A program made the position numbers and the translations under genes. The notes under the pieces were generated by a model. The model saw only the letters and a list, made by a program, of their open reading frames with translations. It did no database searches and was not told where the DNA came from. A stretch of 64,000 bases of DNA from Haloferax sp046557615 (GTDB lineage: Archaea > Halobacteriota > Halobacteria > Halobacteriales > Haloferacaceae). Below are positions 1-7,494 of this stretch, in pieces. The stretch is taken from contig NZ_JBKIII010000003.1 in the NCBI RefSeq assembly GCF_046557615.1, forward strand, positions 186,001 through 250,000. Direction: 5' to 3'. Position 1 is the first letter of the stretch, and each line of letters starts with the position of its first letter.

Positions 1-784
1 TGACGTAGGAGAGACTGTATCCGTCGTGTGGGTCTGGGTCATCGTTGTCTGCTCGTTGTCTGAGGGTCTGGAGCGTATCCTTCCAGCTAAACCGGTACGG
101 TGGCGTCGCCGCACAGTTTCCTTCGAACGGACCGGGAATACCATCTTCCTTCGAGTCCTCGTATGGTCGGGCGCGACCGTACTGCGACTCCCAGTAGCCC
201 TGCGTTTTCGTGACAGGTTGGCGTTCGAGTTCGTGGTTCTCGAAGGTGTTGCGGGCGTTGAGCGAGTCGAGGACGAGTGGGAGGTCGAGAACGTCGAGCC
301 ACGCAGCAGTTTCGTCGGAGTCGTTGACGTGGTCGTGCCACTCCCACTGGGGTGTCGTGATGAGGTCGTTATCCCGCATCGGGAACTCCTCACCTGCGAC
401 GACTGTCTTCATATCTTCGCTGCCGTCGATGGTGAAGCGAAGGGCGTTCGCCCCGTGTCGATGGGAGGGTGCTGTTTCACCTGGTGAGACGGTCTGAACA
501 CCGACGTAGATGGTGTTCGAGATAGCGTTTCCGTACCCTGTGTTGATTGGGACCGCGACGCGCCGCTGGAACCCTGGCGGGAGTTCAGCAATCGGTACGT
601 CCTTCTCGATTGCATCGATAGACGCCTTGATGTCGTCCCATTTCCAGATATCCGGTTCGAGGTCGTTGAAGTGGTTCCCCAGGTCCTTCTCGACTTCCCA
701 GAGTGGTCGGAGGTCGTTCTCCTCGAGGAGTGCCTGTGTATCGGCACTCATCTCTAAGAGTTTCTCTGGCTCTTGTTCGGCCAT
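1..784 (-). CDS. gdoA: Gentisate 1,2-dioxygenase, C-terminus cut by window edge
   Basis: Ring-cleaving cupin dioxygenase that opens gentisate to maleylpyruvate with Fe(II) and O2. I translated the minus strand from the ATG at 784. About 261 residues are visible and the reading frame stays open to base 1, so the C-terminus is missing. The N-terminal cupin has the metal-site stretch SHRHGANALRFTIDG near residue 110 and a downstream WEWHDH, both as in gentisate/1-hydroxy-2-naphthoate dioxygenases. A TATA-like ATTTATCA at about 809-816, 28 nt upstream, makes the start leaderless and gives the gene its own promoter. In known haloarchaeal gentisate clusters the dioxygenase also lies next to a thioesterase and an ADP-forming CoA ligase, as here. 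Confidence 0.9.
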   Translation of the reverse strand, partial: MAEQEPEKLLEMSADTQALLEENDLRPLWEVEKDLGNHFNDLEPDIWKWDDIKASIDAIEKDVPIAELPPGFQRRVAVPINTGYGNAISNTIYVGVQTVSPGETAPSHRHGANALRFTIDGSEDMKTVVAGEEFPMRDNDLITTPQWEWHDHVNDSDETAAWLDVLDLPLVLDSLNARNTFENHELERQPVTKTQGYWESQYGRARPYEDSKEDGIPGPFEGNCAATPPYRFSWKDTLQTLRQRADNDDPDPHDGYSLSYV

Positions 785-808
785 GGTGAAAATATTCTGG
801 AGGATTAG

Positions 809-816
809 TGATAAAT
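809..816 (-). promoter_or_regulatory. TATA-like box of the gentisate dioxygenase gene
   Basis: The minus strand reads ATTTATCA, centred 28 nt upstream of the ATG at 784, which fits a haloarchaeal TATA box driving a leaderless transcript. It decides the start chosen for the dioxygenase. Confidence 0.55.
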
Positions 817-882
817 GTATGGGTCAGTTCTCGATTTACGGGGTCTCAACCCCGTAAGAACGCCATTCTTCTTCTGTTCGGA

Positions 883-1059
883 TTATTGCTTCACTTGCGC
901 GTCGAAGATGTCTTCTGAAGGGAACAGATTACGACAGTCTTCGCAGACCATCTGCCGCTGAATGGCGTACTCCCAGAGTTTCCCGCTGCACTGTGGACAG
1001 TCGAAGTGCGCTCGAACGAATGGATTCGATTCCGAGTAGATATTGTCGAACTCTGCCAT
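883..1059 (-). CDS. Small zinc-ribbon-like protein
   Basis: A 58-residue acidic protein with two CxxC pairs (CPQC about residue 21 and CEDC about residue 40), the pattern of a single treble-clef or rubredoxin-like zinc ribbon. A GTG at 1083 would add eight residues, but a TATA-like element at about 1084-1091 lies 28 nt upstream of the ATG at 1059, so I take 1059 as a leaderless start. It lies between the thioesterase and gentisate dioxygenase genes on the same strand, with gaps of about 75 and 98 nt. Its function is unknown; it could be a small regulator or an accessory subunit of an enzyme encoded nearby. Confidence 0.7.
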   Translation of the reverse strand: MAEFDNIYSESNPFVRAHFDCPQCSGKLWEYAIQRQMVCEDCRNLFPSEDIFDAQVKQ

Positions 1060-1083
1060 ACGTTCACACGGGCCGGTAGTCAC

Positions 1084-1091
1084 AAAAATAT
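1084..1091 (-). promoter_or_regulatory. TATA-like box for the small zinc-ribbon gene
   Basis: An A/T-only stretch on the minus strand (ATATTTTT), centred 28 nt from the ATG at 1059. It supports the shorter 58-residue form of the downstream gene and separate transcription from the thioesterase gene. Confidence 0.4.
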
Positions 1092-1134
1092 GTCGTCAGC
1101 GACTGCAACGGAGGGAAATGTGATACGGAGTGCG

Positions 1135-1542
1135 CTAGGACTCGGTGTACGGCTCGATTGCCGCTCGAAGGTCGTCGGGGATGTCGCGCGAACTGACGTC
1201 GTCTTTGCTCGCACAGACACGTGTCTCGTATCCGGTGAACGCGACTTCGCCGTCCTTTCGTGCGACGTAGTCGAACCGGAGACTCCGCGTTCCGAGCGAG
1301 GGAACGACAGAGATAACGATGTCGTCACCGGCCTCCATCGGTCGCTCGAATTCGAAGTCCATCTTGACGAGTGGCAATCCGAAGCCGTGTTCGATAGAAA
1401 TCTCCCAGAATGGGAAGTCGATTTCTTGCATGAATATATCCGCAGTCTCGTGGACCGTATCGACGATTCGCGGGTAGTGTGCGATGCCGAACGGGTCCGT
1501 ATCGGAGAAGCGAACGGTCCACGTGTGTTCGAACGAACTCAT
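1135..1542 (-). CDS. Acyl-CoA thioesterase, hotdog fold (YbgC/4-hydroxybenzoyl-CoA type)
   Basis: A 135-residue single-hotdog protein. The N-terminus WTVRFSDTDPFGIAHYPRIV carries the Asp of the 4-hydroxybenzoyl-CoA thioesterase/YbgC family (the D-x-x-G-x-x-H/Y signature around residue 15). It hydrolyses an acyl-CoA to free acid and CoA. The start overlaps the stop of the synthetase beta subunit by 4 nt, so the two are translationally coupled. In the 4-hydroxybenzoate-to-gentisate route the aromatic acid is activated to a CoA thioester, hydroxylated with an NIH shift, and released by a thioesterase before ring cleavage; gentisyl-CoA is therefore a reasonable, inferred substrate. The hydroxylase is not visible here. 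Confidence 0.85.
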   Translation of the reverse strand: MSSFEHTWTVRFSDTDPFGIAHYPRIVDTVHETADIFMQEIDFPFWEISIEHGFGLPLVKMDFEFERPMEAGDDIVISVVPSLGTRSLRFDYVARKDGEVAFTGYETRVCASKDDVSSRDIPDDLRAAIEPYTES

Positions 1543-2243
1543 TCTTCGAGTACCACCAGTGCGTCCAGTGCCATCGCACCGTCTCCGGTGGCGAGGACGG
1601 GATTCACGTCGATTTCGGCTATCTCGTCGTACTCGACGAGGAGGTCGCCAACACGTCGAATCACACCGGCGAGTGCGTCGAGATCTGCTCGCTCGCTTCC
1701 GCGGTAGCCTTCGAGCAGTGGAACAGATTGCAGTTCTTGAATGGCCGCTCGGGCCGTCTCGTCGCTAATGGGCGCGAGGCGGTGGGTCGTGTCTTCGAAT
1801 ATCTCTGTGAAGACGCCACCGAGACCGGTGAGGACGACGGGACCGAACGATGGGTCTCGAAGCCCACCGACGATGACCTCGGTTCCCGCATCGACGTCTG
1901 CGGCCGCTTCGACGAGTACGTCGGCGTCGATGCCTGCCTCTTCGGCGGCATCGAGAATGTCTGCGGCGACTCCGGCGGCCTCGTCTGTGTCTGCCACACC
2001 GACTGTCACACCGAGTCCACCCATCCACTCGCTCTTGTGGGTCACGTCGGGTGAGGAGACTTTGAGGACGACCGGGAAGCCGATGCGTTCGGCAGCCTCG
2101 GCAGCTTCTGCTGGTGACGATGCGACCTCGAAGTCCGGCGTCTCGATTCCTGCGTCGGAGAGGAGCGTCTTGGCTTCTGCTTCGGTGAGTGTCGCCCGAC
2201 CGTCAGCGCGTGCTTGCTCGATTGGATGCTCGCCTTCACGCAT
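1539..2243 (-). CDS. ADP-forming acyl-CoA synthetase, beta subunit (ATP-grasp)
   Basis: A 234-residue ATP-grasp protein with the family stretch GFPVVLKVSSPDVTHKSE near residue 55 and the C-terminal EIDVNPVLA motif that binds Mg-ATP. It is the beta subunit of an ADP-forming acetate/acyl-CoA ligase, with the alpha subunit just upstream overlapping by 8 nt. The complex interconverts carboxylate + CoA + ATP and acyl-CoA + ADP + Pi in the cytoplasm. With a thioesterase and gentisate dioxygenase next in the same direction, an aromatic acid is more likely than acetate as substrate; this is inference from context. Confidence 0.9.
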   Translation of the reverse strand: MREGEHPIEQARADGRATLTEAEAKTLLSDAGIETPDFEVASSPAEAAEAAERIGFPVVLKVSSPDVTHKSEWMGGLGVTVGVADTDEAAGVAADILDAAEEAGIDADVLVEAAADVDAGTEVIVGGLRDPSFGPVVLTGLGGVFTEIFEDTTHRLAPISDETARAAIQELQSVPLLEGYRGSERADLDALAGVIRRVGDLLVEYDEIAEIDVNPVLATGDGAMALDALVVLEE

Positions 2244-3624
2244 TGTCGATCACCCCCGCGGGCGCAGCCTCTTCACTGACCTGTGCGTACCTGGCGAGCG
2301 CAACGATGGCGTCGGCAGCCCGCTCCGGTGATTCGAAGACAGGCACGCCGATTCCTTCGAGTTCCGCTCGGTCCGGTGCGAGGTCGGCCTCTGGTCCGGC
2401 CGTTGCGAACACGATTGGCTTTTCGACTTCCTCGGCGAGGCCATCGAGTTCTTTTGCAGGGAAGCCGAGTGCGGCCTCGTGCAGTTCGTAGACGAGTACG
2501 GCGTCGATGTTCTCGTCCGTCGCAACGGCGCGGACGACTTCTCCGAACTCGGGCATCGGTCGGCCCGTATCGACGGGGTTCGCTGAGTACGTGATACCCG
2601 GAAGGATTTCGTTCACCGTCTCGGTCGTCTCGGCTTCGAGTGCTGGCAGTGAGACGCCTGCTTGCTTCAAGCGGTCTGCGATGATGATACCCGGTCCGGC
2701 CTGAGCAGTCACGACGCCGACGTTCGTCCCGTCCGGTAGCGGCGCGCTCGCGGCGACGTGCCCGGCATCCAAGAGTTGACTCGAAGAGCCGACTGTCGGG
2801 ACGCCGTACTGTGCGAATCCAGCCTGGTAGAGTGCGTGGTCACCGGTGAGTGCGCCGGTGTGGGACTCGGCGAAGTCGCCGACGTCGGCCTCTCCGACTT
2901 TGTACGCGAAGATAGGGGTGTCTGCGTCGTAGCAGGTTTGCATCAGAGAACGTGCATCGTCGGTCCCTTCGACGTGCAGGATAATTGCTCCCGTTTCTGG
3001 GTCCGAATCGAAGTACTCGATGACCTCCTCGAAGCCGACGTTCGCACGGTTTCCGAGCCCGACCATCGCCGAGATTCCACGACGCTCACGAGTCGCCTGA
3101 AACGCGATAGAATGGGCGACGCCACCGCTTTGAGCGACGATGGCGACGCCGCCTGCTGGGAAACTCTCGACGCCAGTCGCGAACGAACCATAGAGTTCTG
3201 TCCGTGGAACGACGAACCCGCTCGTGTTCGGGCCGAGGAGTGCGATATTGTGTTCGTTGGCGATTTCGGTCATCCGTCGCTGTATCTCTGCACCCTCTTC
3301 GCCTGCCTCGGCGAAGCCGCCTGAGTAGATGACTGCGGCACCGATTCCCGCCTCGCCACACTCTTCGATGACGTTTGGAACGATTGGTGCGGGGACGCAG
3401 AGCAACGCGAGGTCTACGTCGTCGTCGATGTCGGTTACGGACGCGACGAACGGTTCGCCGAAAATATCTCCCTCTGCGGACGGGTTGACAGGATAGACCC
3501 GTCCGCCGAAGTCGTGGACGTTCTCCATCGCCTCGTACCCGATTTTTCCCTCTTTCGTAGACGCTCCGACCACCGCGATAGACGATGGATCGAAGAGTCT
3601 GCCGAGTTCGAATGCGTGTGTCAC
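2236..3624 (-). CDS. ADP-forming acyl-CoA synthetase, alpha subunit
   Basis: A 462-residue protein with an N-terminal CoA-binding Rossmann domain (SIAVVGASTKEGKIG, residues 15-29) and two succinyl-CoA-ligase-like domains. The phosphorylated His is visible in SHTGALTG (His255). The start is a GTG at 3624; the residues that follow match the usual N-terminus of the family. It leads an operon alpha-beta-thioesterase with overlapping genes. In many archaea alpha and beta are fused; here they are separate, as in the hyperthermophile enzymes. Confidence 0.92.
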   Translation of the reverse strand: MTHAFELGRLFDPSSIAVVGASTKEGKIGYEAMENVHDFGGRVYPVNPSAEGDIFGEPFVASVTDIDDDVDLALLCVPAPIVPNVIEECGEAGIGAAVIYSGGFAEAGEEGAEIQRRMTEIANEHNIALLGPNTSGFVVPRTELYGSFATGVESFPAGGVAIVAQSGGVAHSIAFQATRERRGISAMVGLGNRANVGFEEVIEYFDSDPETGAIILHVEGTDDARSLMQTCYDADTPIFAYKVGEADVGDFAESHTGALTGDHALYQAGFAQYGVPTVGSSSQLLDAGHVAASAPLPDGTNVGVVTAQAGPGIIIADRLKQAGVSLPALEAETTETVNEILPGITYSANPVDTGRPMPEFGEVVRAVATDENIDAVLVYELHEAALGFPAKELDGLAEEVEKPIVFATAGPEADLAPDRAELEGIGVPVFESPERAADAIVALARYAQVSEEAAPAGVIDNA

Positions 3625-3762
3625 ATTTTCCCATAATCAGAACAGGAGCATAGTGCTTTCGACGCCGGTTACACTGCTCACTCGTCGCTGGCGACTCGCT
3701 GGAGATGCCGAAAACTGCGGGACTGCAAAGTAGCAACTACTCTCGCATGCTCGACGCTGGCT

Positions 3763-3771
3763 GAAAAAAAG
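3763..3771 (-). terminator. T-rich terminator after the FAH-family gene
   Basis: Read on the minus strand, the bases just downstream of the FAH-family stop form a run of seven T after CTCTC, the usual archaeal poly-T termination signal. It separates the FAH gene from the synthetase operon that follows on the same strand. Confidence 0.5.
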
Positions 3772-3780
3772 AGAGGCTGG

Positions 3781-4659
3781 TTAGTTCTGGCCGTGTTTCT
3801 GTACGTCTACGTCCTCGAACGCAACGTCGCGCTCCACGACGTCGATGGACATCGAGCCGATGTTTTCGATGTTCGCGTCCACGACGTCACCGTCTGCGAG
3901 CGGGCCGACACCTTCGGGCGTCCCGGTGGTGATGACGTCTCCGACTTCGATAGTCGCGCCGATAGAGGCGTACTGAACGACGTCTGCGCACGTGTAGACC
4001 ATGTCACTCGTGTTGTCCGACTGGCGAACTTCACCGTTCACAGAGAGTTCGAGGTCGAGGCTCTGTGGGTCGCCGACCTCGTCGGGGGTGACGACACACG
4101 GGCCGACGACGGTGAAGGTGTCGTAGGACTTGCGGTTCGAGCGGTCTTGGTCGCCGCGCACGGAGATGTCGAGGAGGATGGTGTACCCGAAGATGTTCTC
4201 CCAGGCTTCCTCGTTCGAGACGTCTTTGGACTCTGCGCCCATGATGAAGCCGAGTTCGACCTCGTGGTCGATACGGCGGTCCTTGAACGGGATAACGATG
4301 TCTTCGGAGGGGCCGATGACGCTCGACGGCGCTTTCAGGAAGTAACCCTTGTCTTTGATGGAGAACCACTCGTCGGTCGTGATGTCCTTGTCGGCGATTG
4401 CCTCTGCGATGTGGTTCTCGTAGTTGAGCGGTGCGGCGATTACTTTTCCGGGGCGGCCGACCGGCGCTTCGAGCGTGACGTCTGCAACGTCGTAGTCGGC
4501 GTCAGCATCCGCGTATTCGCTCGCGTCGTAGTCTCCTTTCATATATTCGACGAGCGGTTCCTCGCTCGTGAGACCAAGACGGTCAGTCAAGTCGATGATT
4601 CCCTCACTGTCGTCGGTCAGCAGGCCGAGTTGGCTCTGGTTGAATCGAACGAACCTCAT
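3781..4659 (-). CDS. Fumarylacetoacetate hydrolase (FAH) family protein, probable acylpyruvase
   Basis: A 292-residue cytosolic protein with the C-terminal FAH catalytic domain from about residue 75. The metal-binding acidic motif DHEVELGFIMG is near residue 130 and the closing signature DVITTGTPEGVG near residue 245. The family cleaves C-C bonds in acylpyruvates and 2-keto-3-deoxy acids. Next to gentisate dioxygenase the expected job is fumarylpyruvate (or maleylpyruvate) hydrolysis to fumarate plus pyruvate. No maleylpyruvate isomerase was seen. A TTTAAA element at about 4684-4691 lies 27 nt upstream of the ATG and supports a leaderless start. A second FAH-family gene lies at 43988-44875. 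Confidence 0.85.
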   Translation of the reverse strand: MRFVRFNQSQLGLLTDDSEGIIDLTDRLGLTSEEPLVEYMKGDYDASEYADADADYDVADVTLEAPVGRPGKVIAAPLNYENHIAEAIADKDITTDEWFSIKDKGYFLKAPSSVIGPSEDIVIPFKDRRIDHEVELGFIMGAESKDVSNEEAWENIFGYTILLDISVRGDQDRSNRKSYDTFTVVGPCVVTPDEVGDPQSLDLELSVNGEVRQSDNTSDMVYTCADVVQYASIGATIEVGDVITTGTPEGVGPLADGDVVDANIENIGSMSIDVVERDVAFEDVDVQKHGQN

Positions 4660-4776
4660 TTCGTCCGTAGATTCACATGCAGGTGTTTAAATTACACCGG
4701 TTCGGGTAGAACTGGTGATATGTTCCACTCGATGAGACGGGAATCACTATGGTATCCGACCCCACACGTGCATGTA

Positions 4777-5283
4777 ATGCAGTACCCATTCGACGGGAAC
4801 GAACCGATATTAGACGAGAGTGCGTTCGTCGCAGACCTCACGTATCTCGTGGGCGATGTGGCAATCGGCCCACGTGCCAGTATTTGGCCGTTCGTCTGTC
4901 TCCGTGGTGACCGCGGCGCTGTCACAGTTGGTGCGGACACGAACGTCCAAGAGTTCACGATGCTCCACGGCGCGACGATTGGTGATGGTGTGAGCATCGG
5001 TCACGGCGCAGTCGTCGATTACGCGACCGTTGAGGACAACGCGCTCATTGGAATCGGGAGTTGCGTCCTCGGTGGGGCGACTGTCGAATCGAACAGTATC
5101 GTCGCTGCACACGCCGTCGTCACCCACGACCAGACCGTCCCCGAAGGCCACCTCGCGTACGGAGTTCCTGCGAAGACCCGGCCACTCACCGACGACCAAC
5201 TCACGAAAATCGCCGAGACGCGTGACCACTACGTCGAACTCGGGAGGGAGTTCCTCGGCCACAATCTCGACGACGAAGCGTGA
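4777..5283 (+). CDS. Gamma-carbonic-anhydrase-like hexapeptide-repeat protein
   Basis: A 168-residue left-handed beta-helix protein of the gamma-CA/PaaY/CaiE family, from the N-terminal GPRASIWPFVCLRGD through hexapeptide repeats to AYGVPAKTRPL. A much longer frame runs in from upstream, but that part is antisense to the FAH gene, so the ATG at 4777 is the credible start. Two of the three expected zinc His are visible (His64 in MLHG, His76 in IGHG). The third, normally in LHGC, is Asp81. PaaY in bacterial phenylacetate clusters is a related thioesterase, so hydrolysis of dead-end CoA thioesters is an alternative to carbonic anhydrase activity. Confidence 0.8.
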   Translation: MQYPFDGNEPILDESAFVADLTYLVGDVAIGPRASIWPFVCLRGDRGAVTVGADTNVQEFTMLHGATIGDGVSIGHGAVVDYATVEDNALIGIGSCVLGGATVESNSIVAAHAVVTHDQTVPEGHLAYGVPAKTRPLTDDQLTKIAETRDHYVELGREFLGHNLDDEA

Positions 5284-5338
5284 GGCTTCTGTCCTGATTC
5301 GAGTACGTGCGGGCGAAAAGTAACCCACACGACTTGCG

Positions 5339-5357
5339 GTATACTGATCGAGTATAC
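5339..5357. promoter_or_regulatory. Pair of GTATAC palindromes upstream of the UbiD operon
   Basis: Two perfect GTATAC hexamers start at 5339 and 5352, 13 bp apart, about 60 bp upstream of the TATA-like box of the UbiD operon. Two similar pairs with 12-bp spacing occur in the ferredoxin/enoyl-hydratase gap (15233 and 15379). The arrangement suggests a dimeric or tetrameric repressor site. The regulator is unknown. Confidence 0.4.
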
Positions 5358-5412
5358 TCTCATCGTATTCTCGCGCATTGAGGCTTCAATCGCAGTAAAA
5401 CGCGCGCGATGA

Positions 5413-5419
5413 TTTTATC
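5413..5419 (+). promoter_or_regulatory. TATA-like box of the UbiD operon
   Basis: TTTTATC, centred 28-29 nt upstream of the ATG at 5445. This places the transcript start at or next to that ATG, so the first translated item of the operon would be a 12-codon leader and not the regulator-like gene at 5480. Confidence 0.5.
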
Positions 5420-5444
5420 AACCAGTAGTACGAGCGTTCTGCTA

Positions 5445-5483
5445 ATGGCACGACTGGTCGAAGCACGCGGGGTTGCGAAATGA
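5445..5483 (+). CDS. Possible leaderless 12-codon leader peptide (MARLVEARGVAK)
   Basis: ATG at 5445, 28 nt downstream of a TATA-like TTTATC, opens a 12-codon frame whose TGA overlaps the ATG of the next gene in an ATGA arrangement. The position fits a leaderless start with termination-coupled re-initiation at 5480. The peptide is too short to recognise. Alternatively, the overlap is chance and 5480 is initiated independently after a short leader of about 35 nt. Confidence 0.35.
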   Translation: MARLVEARGVAK

Positions 5484-5983
5484 GTTCTCAGTATATCACC
5501 TCAGAGGACCACCTTCCGGCCGATACGAGCGGTGAAGTGACGATACAGGTGACGAATCAAGAGACGAAGGAGATTTTTCAGACGCGCGCACGCCTCTCGC
5601 AAGACCGTGGTGAACTCGACGAACCGATTCCACTGACGGTTCTCCGTGGCCCCCACGAGAACACCGAAGAACAGTGGTATATCGAGGTCATCGAGGCCGA
5701 CATCGACGTCACCCCAATCGACGACCAGATTCTCGACCGCTGTATCGAAGAGAGTCGAACGAAGTCCGACGTCGTGACTGTGCGAAGCGAGGACGTTCGC
5801 GCACTCGTCACGTACCTCGTCGAGACCGGTGAGTACGACTCTGTCTCCGAAGCGGTCCGCACGTTCGTGCGACAACACCTCGCCGAGACACGCCCCGAAC
5901 TCCTCGAACGCTACGTCGAGCGTCGAACGACCCTCGAACAGGAGGACCTTTCGAGACAACTCATCGGGGGGGATGGTAAGTGA
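5480..5983 (+). CDS. Uncharacterised protein with a ribbon-helix-helix-like C-terminal half
   Basis: A 167-residue acidic cytosolic protein of unknown family. The first 90 residues look like a compact beta-rich domain. The segment from about residue 105 (RALVTYLVETGEYDSVSEAV) resembles the strand-helix-helix of CopG/ParD-type regulators, where short helices follow 'in between' the words tyr-dsvSeAvR. A protein of this kind at the head of the operon could be its regulator, or an accessory factor of the UbiD proteins. The gene overlaps the first UbiD gene by 4 nt, which uses a GTG start. Function not assigned. Confidence 0.75.
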   Translation: MSSQYITSEDHLPADTSGEVTIQVTNQETKEIFQTRARLSQDRGELDEPIPLTVLRGPHENTEEQWYIEVIEADIDVTPIDDQILDRCIEESRTKSDVVTVRSEDVRALVTYLVETGEYDSVSEAVRTFVRQHLAETRPELLERYVERRTTLEQEDLSRQLIGGDGK

Positions 5984-7494
5984 GTACCAGTTCGCCCGCC
6001 GAGAGTTTCAGGGAGTACTTGGACCGTCTCGACGAACGGGATGCAGTCACTCGAATCGAGCGCTCGGTGTCGTGGGACCTCGAAGCGAGTGCGATTACGA
6101 TGCTCGCGAACCAACGTGACGACCGGATTCCAATCTTCGAGTCAGTCTCGAACACCGGTCTCGATGCTCGGCTCGTCGGCGACCCCTACCGAGGGAGTCG
6201 AACTCGGCCGTGGGACCGTGTTGCGCTTGCACTTGGCCTCCCAACAGGCCTCCCTGCGGATGAATACTACGAGACAGTCATCGACAGGCTTCAACAGCCG
6301 ATTTCCCCCGAGACGATAGCTCCCTCGGACGCACCATGTAAGGAAGTAGTTCAGCGTGGCCGAGACGCTGACTTGCTTTCGCTCCCGTGGCCGTACATCC
6401 ACGCTGGTGACGGCGGTCGCTACTCGAATCTCCACACGATGGTCGTCAAGGACCCCGAATCGACGTGGTCTGACTGGTCGTCACACCGAGCGATGGTTCA
6501 AGACGGCAAGCACGCGAGTCTCCTCCTTCTCGCGGGCGAGCAGACACCCAACATCTACTACTACAAGTACGAACGCCAAGGAGAGCGGATGCCGGTTGCA
6601 CTCGTCATCGGCGGCGAGCCTGCGACACAGATGACCTCCTCGATGTGGATTCCAACCGGGCGCGACGAGGCGGGATTCGCAGGCGGTCTGAAACGCAAAC
6701 CAGTCGAACTCGTCGAGTGCGAGACGAACGACCTGTTGGTGCCAGCGAACGCCGAAATCGTCGTCGAAGGGCACGTCGTGCCGAACAAACGTCTCGACGA
6801 AGGCCCGTTCGGTGACTACTTCGGCTACATGCACGGCCCCCGTCGGTCGATGCCAGTCCTCGAGGTCGATGCGATTACCCACCGCAAGCAGCCGATGATT
6901 CCGTTCTGTGTGGAAGGCTCAGGTGTCGGCCACACGCTGAACACGAGCGCAACCGTGGAAGTTGCCTGTGTCGGACCCGACGCCACGCTCGGCCTGCGAA
7001 CGGCGGGCTACGACGTCGAAAAATGCGTCCCATGGCGATTCACTCCGCGAACCGTGTACGTCGTTTCGACCGACGTTTCTCGACCCGGCTACCTCCACGA
7101 ACTGGCGAACTTCATCTTCACTACGTGGGGGATGCTCCACGTGGACTTCTTCGTGTTCGTCGATTCAGATGTGGACCCGTTATCGACCCGAGAGGTACTC
7201 GAAGCACTCGCCCTTCACGCCGACCCAGAGTCCGACTTCCACCAGTTCGGGACCGTCGCCATGCCGAAAGTGCCGCTCAACATCTACCAAACACCAGAAG
7301 AGAAAGGAGACGACGAGACGGGAACCTCGAAAACCAAGACCACGAAAGCGTACATCGACGCTACTTCGGGTGACGACGCACTCACACACGAGACCGATGT
7401 GGTTGACGACGACTTCATCCGAGAGCGTGCCCGTGAAATCCTCTCAGACGCCGGTGTCACCATCGACGGATTCGGACGAGGTGACCGGCAATGA
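5980..7494 (+). CDS. UbiD-family (prenylated-FMN) decarboxylase, first paralogue
   Basis: A 504-residue UbiD-family protein that should catalyse reversible (de)carboxylation of an aromatic or alpha,beta-unsaturated acid using prenylated FMN. Visible hallmarks: YSNLHTMVV (about 148), the Arg in SSHRAMV (Arg170), PANAEIVVEG (255-264), and the catalytic acidic motif DEGPFGDYFGY, with Glu274 and Asp279 at the positions of Glu277 and Glu282 of fungal Fdc1. The GTG start at 5980 overlaps the preceding stop. The last 12 nt overlap class continues into the second paralogue (ATGA junction). No UbiX prenyltransferase is encoded in the window, so the cofactor must come from elsewhere in the genome. Confidence 0.9.
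   Translation: MSTSSPAESFREYLDRLDERDAVTRIERSVSWDLEASAITMLANQRDDRIPIFESVSNTGLDARLVGDPYRGSRTRPWDRVALALGLPTGLPADEYYETVIDRLQQPISPETIAPSDAPCKEVVQRGRDADLLSLPWPYIHAGDGGRYSNLHTMVVKDPESTWSDWSSHRAMVQDGKHASLLLLAGEQTPNIYYYKYERQGERMPVALVIGGEPATQMTSSMWIPTGRDEAGFAGGLKRKPVELVECETNDLLVPANAEIVVEGHVVPNKRLDEGPFGDYFGYMHGPRRSMPVLEVDAITHRKQPMIPFCVEGSGVGHTLNTSATVEVACVGPDATLGLRTAGYDVEKCVPWRFTPRTVYVVSTDVSRPGYLHELANFIFTTWGMLHVDFFVFVDSDVDPLSTREVLEALALHADPESDFHQFGTVAMPKVPLNIYQTPEEKGDDETGTSKTKTTKAYIDATSGDDALTHETDVVDDDFIRERAREILSDAGVTIDGFGRGDRQ

Noticed and set aside
3793..4776. 328-codon N-terminal extension in frame with the gamma-CA-like gene
   Set aside because: It is the antisense of the FAH gene; the family N-terminus begins at the ATG at 4777.
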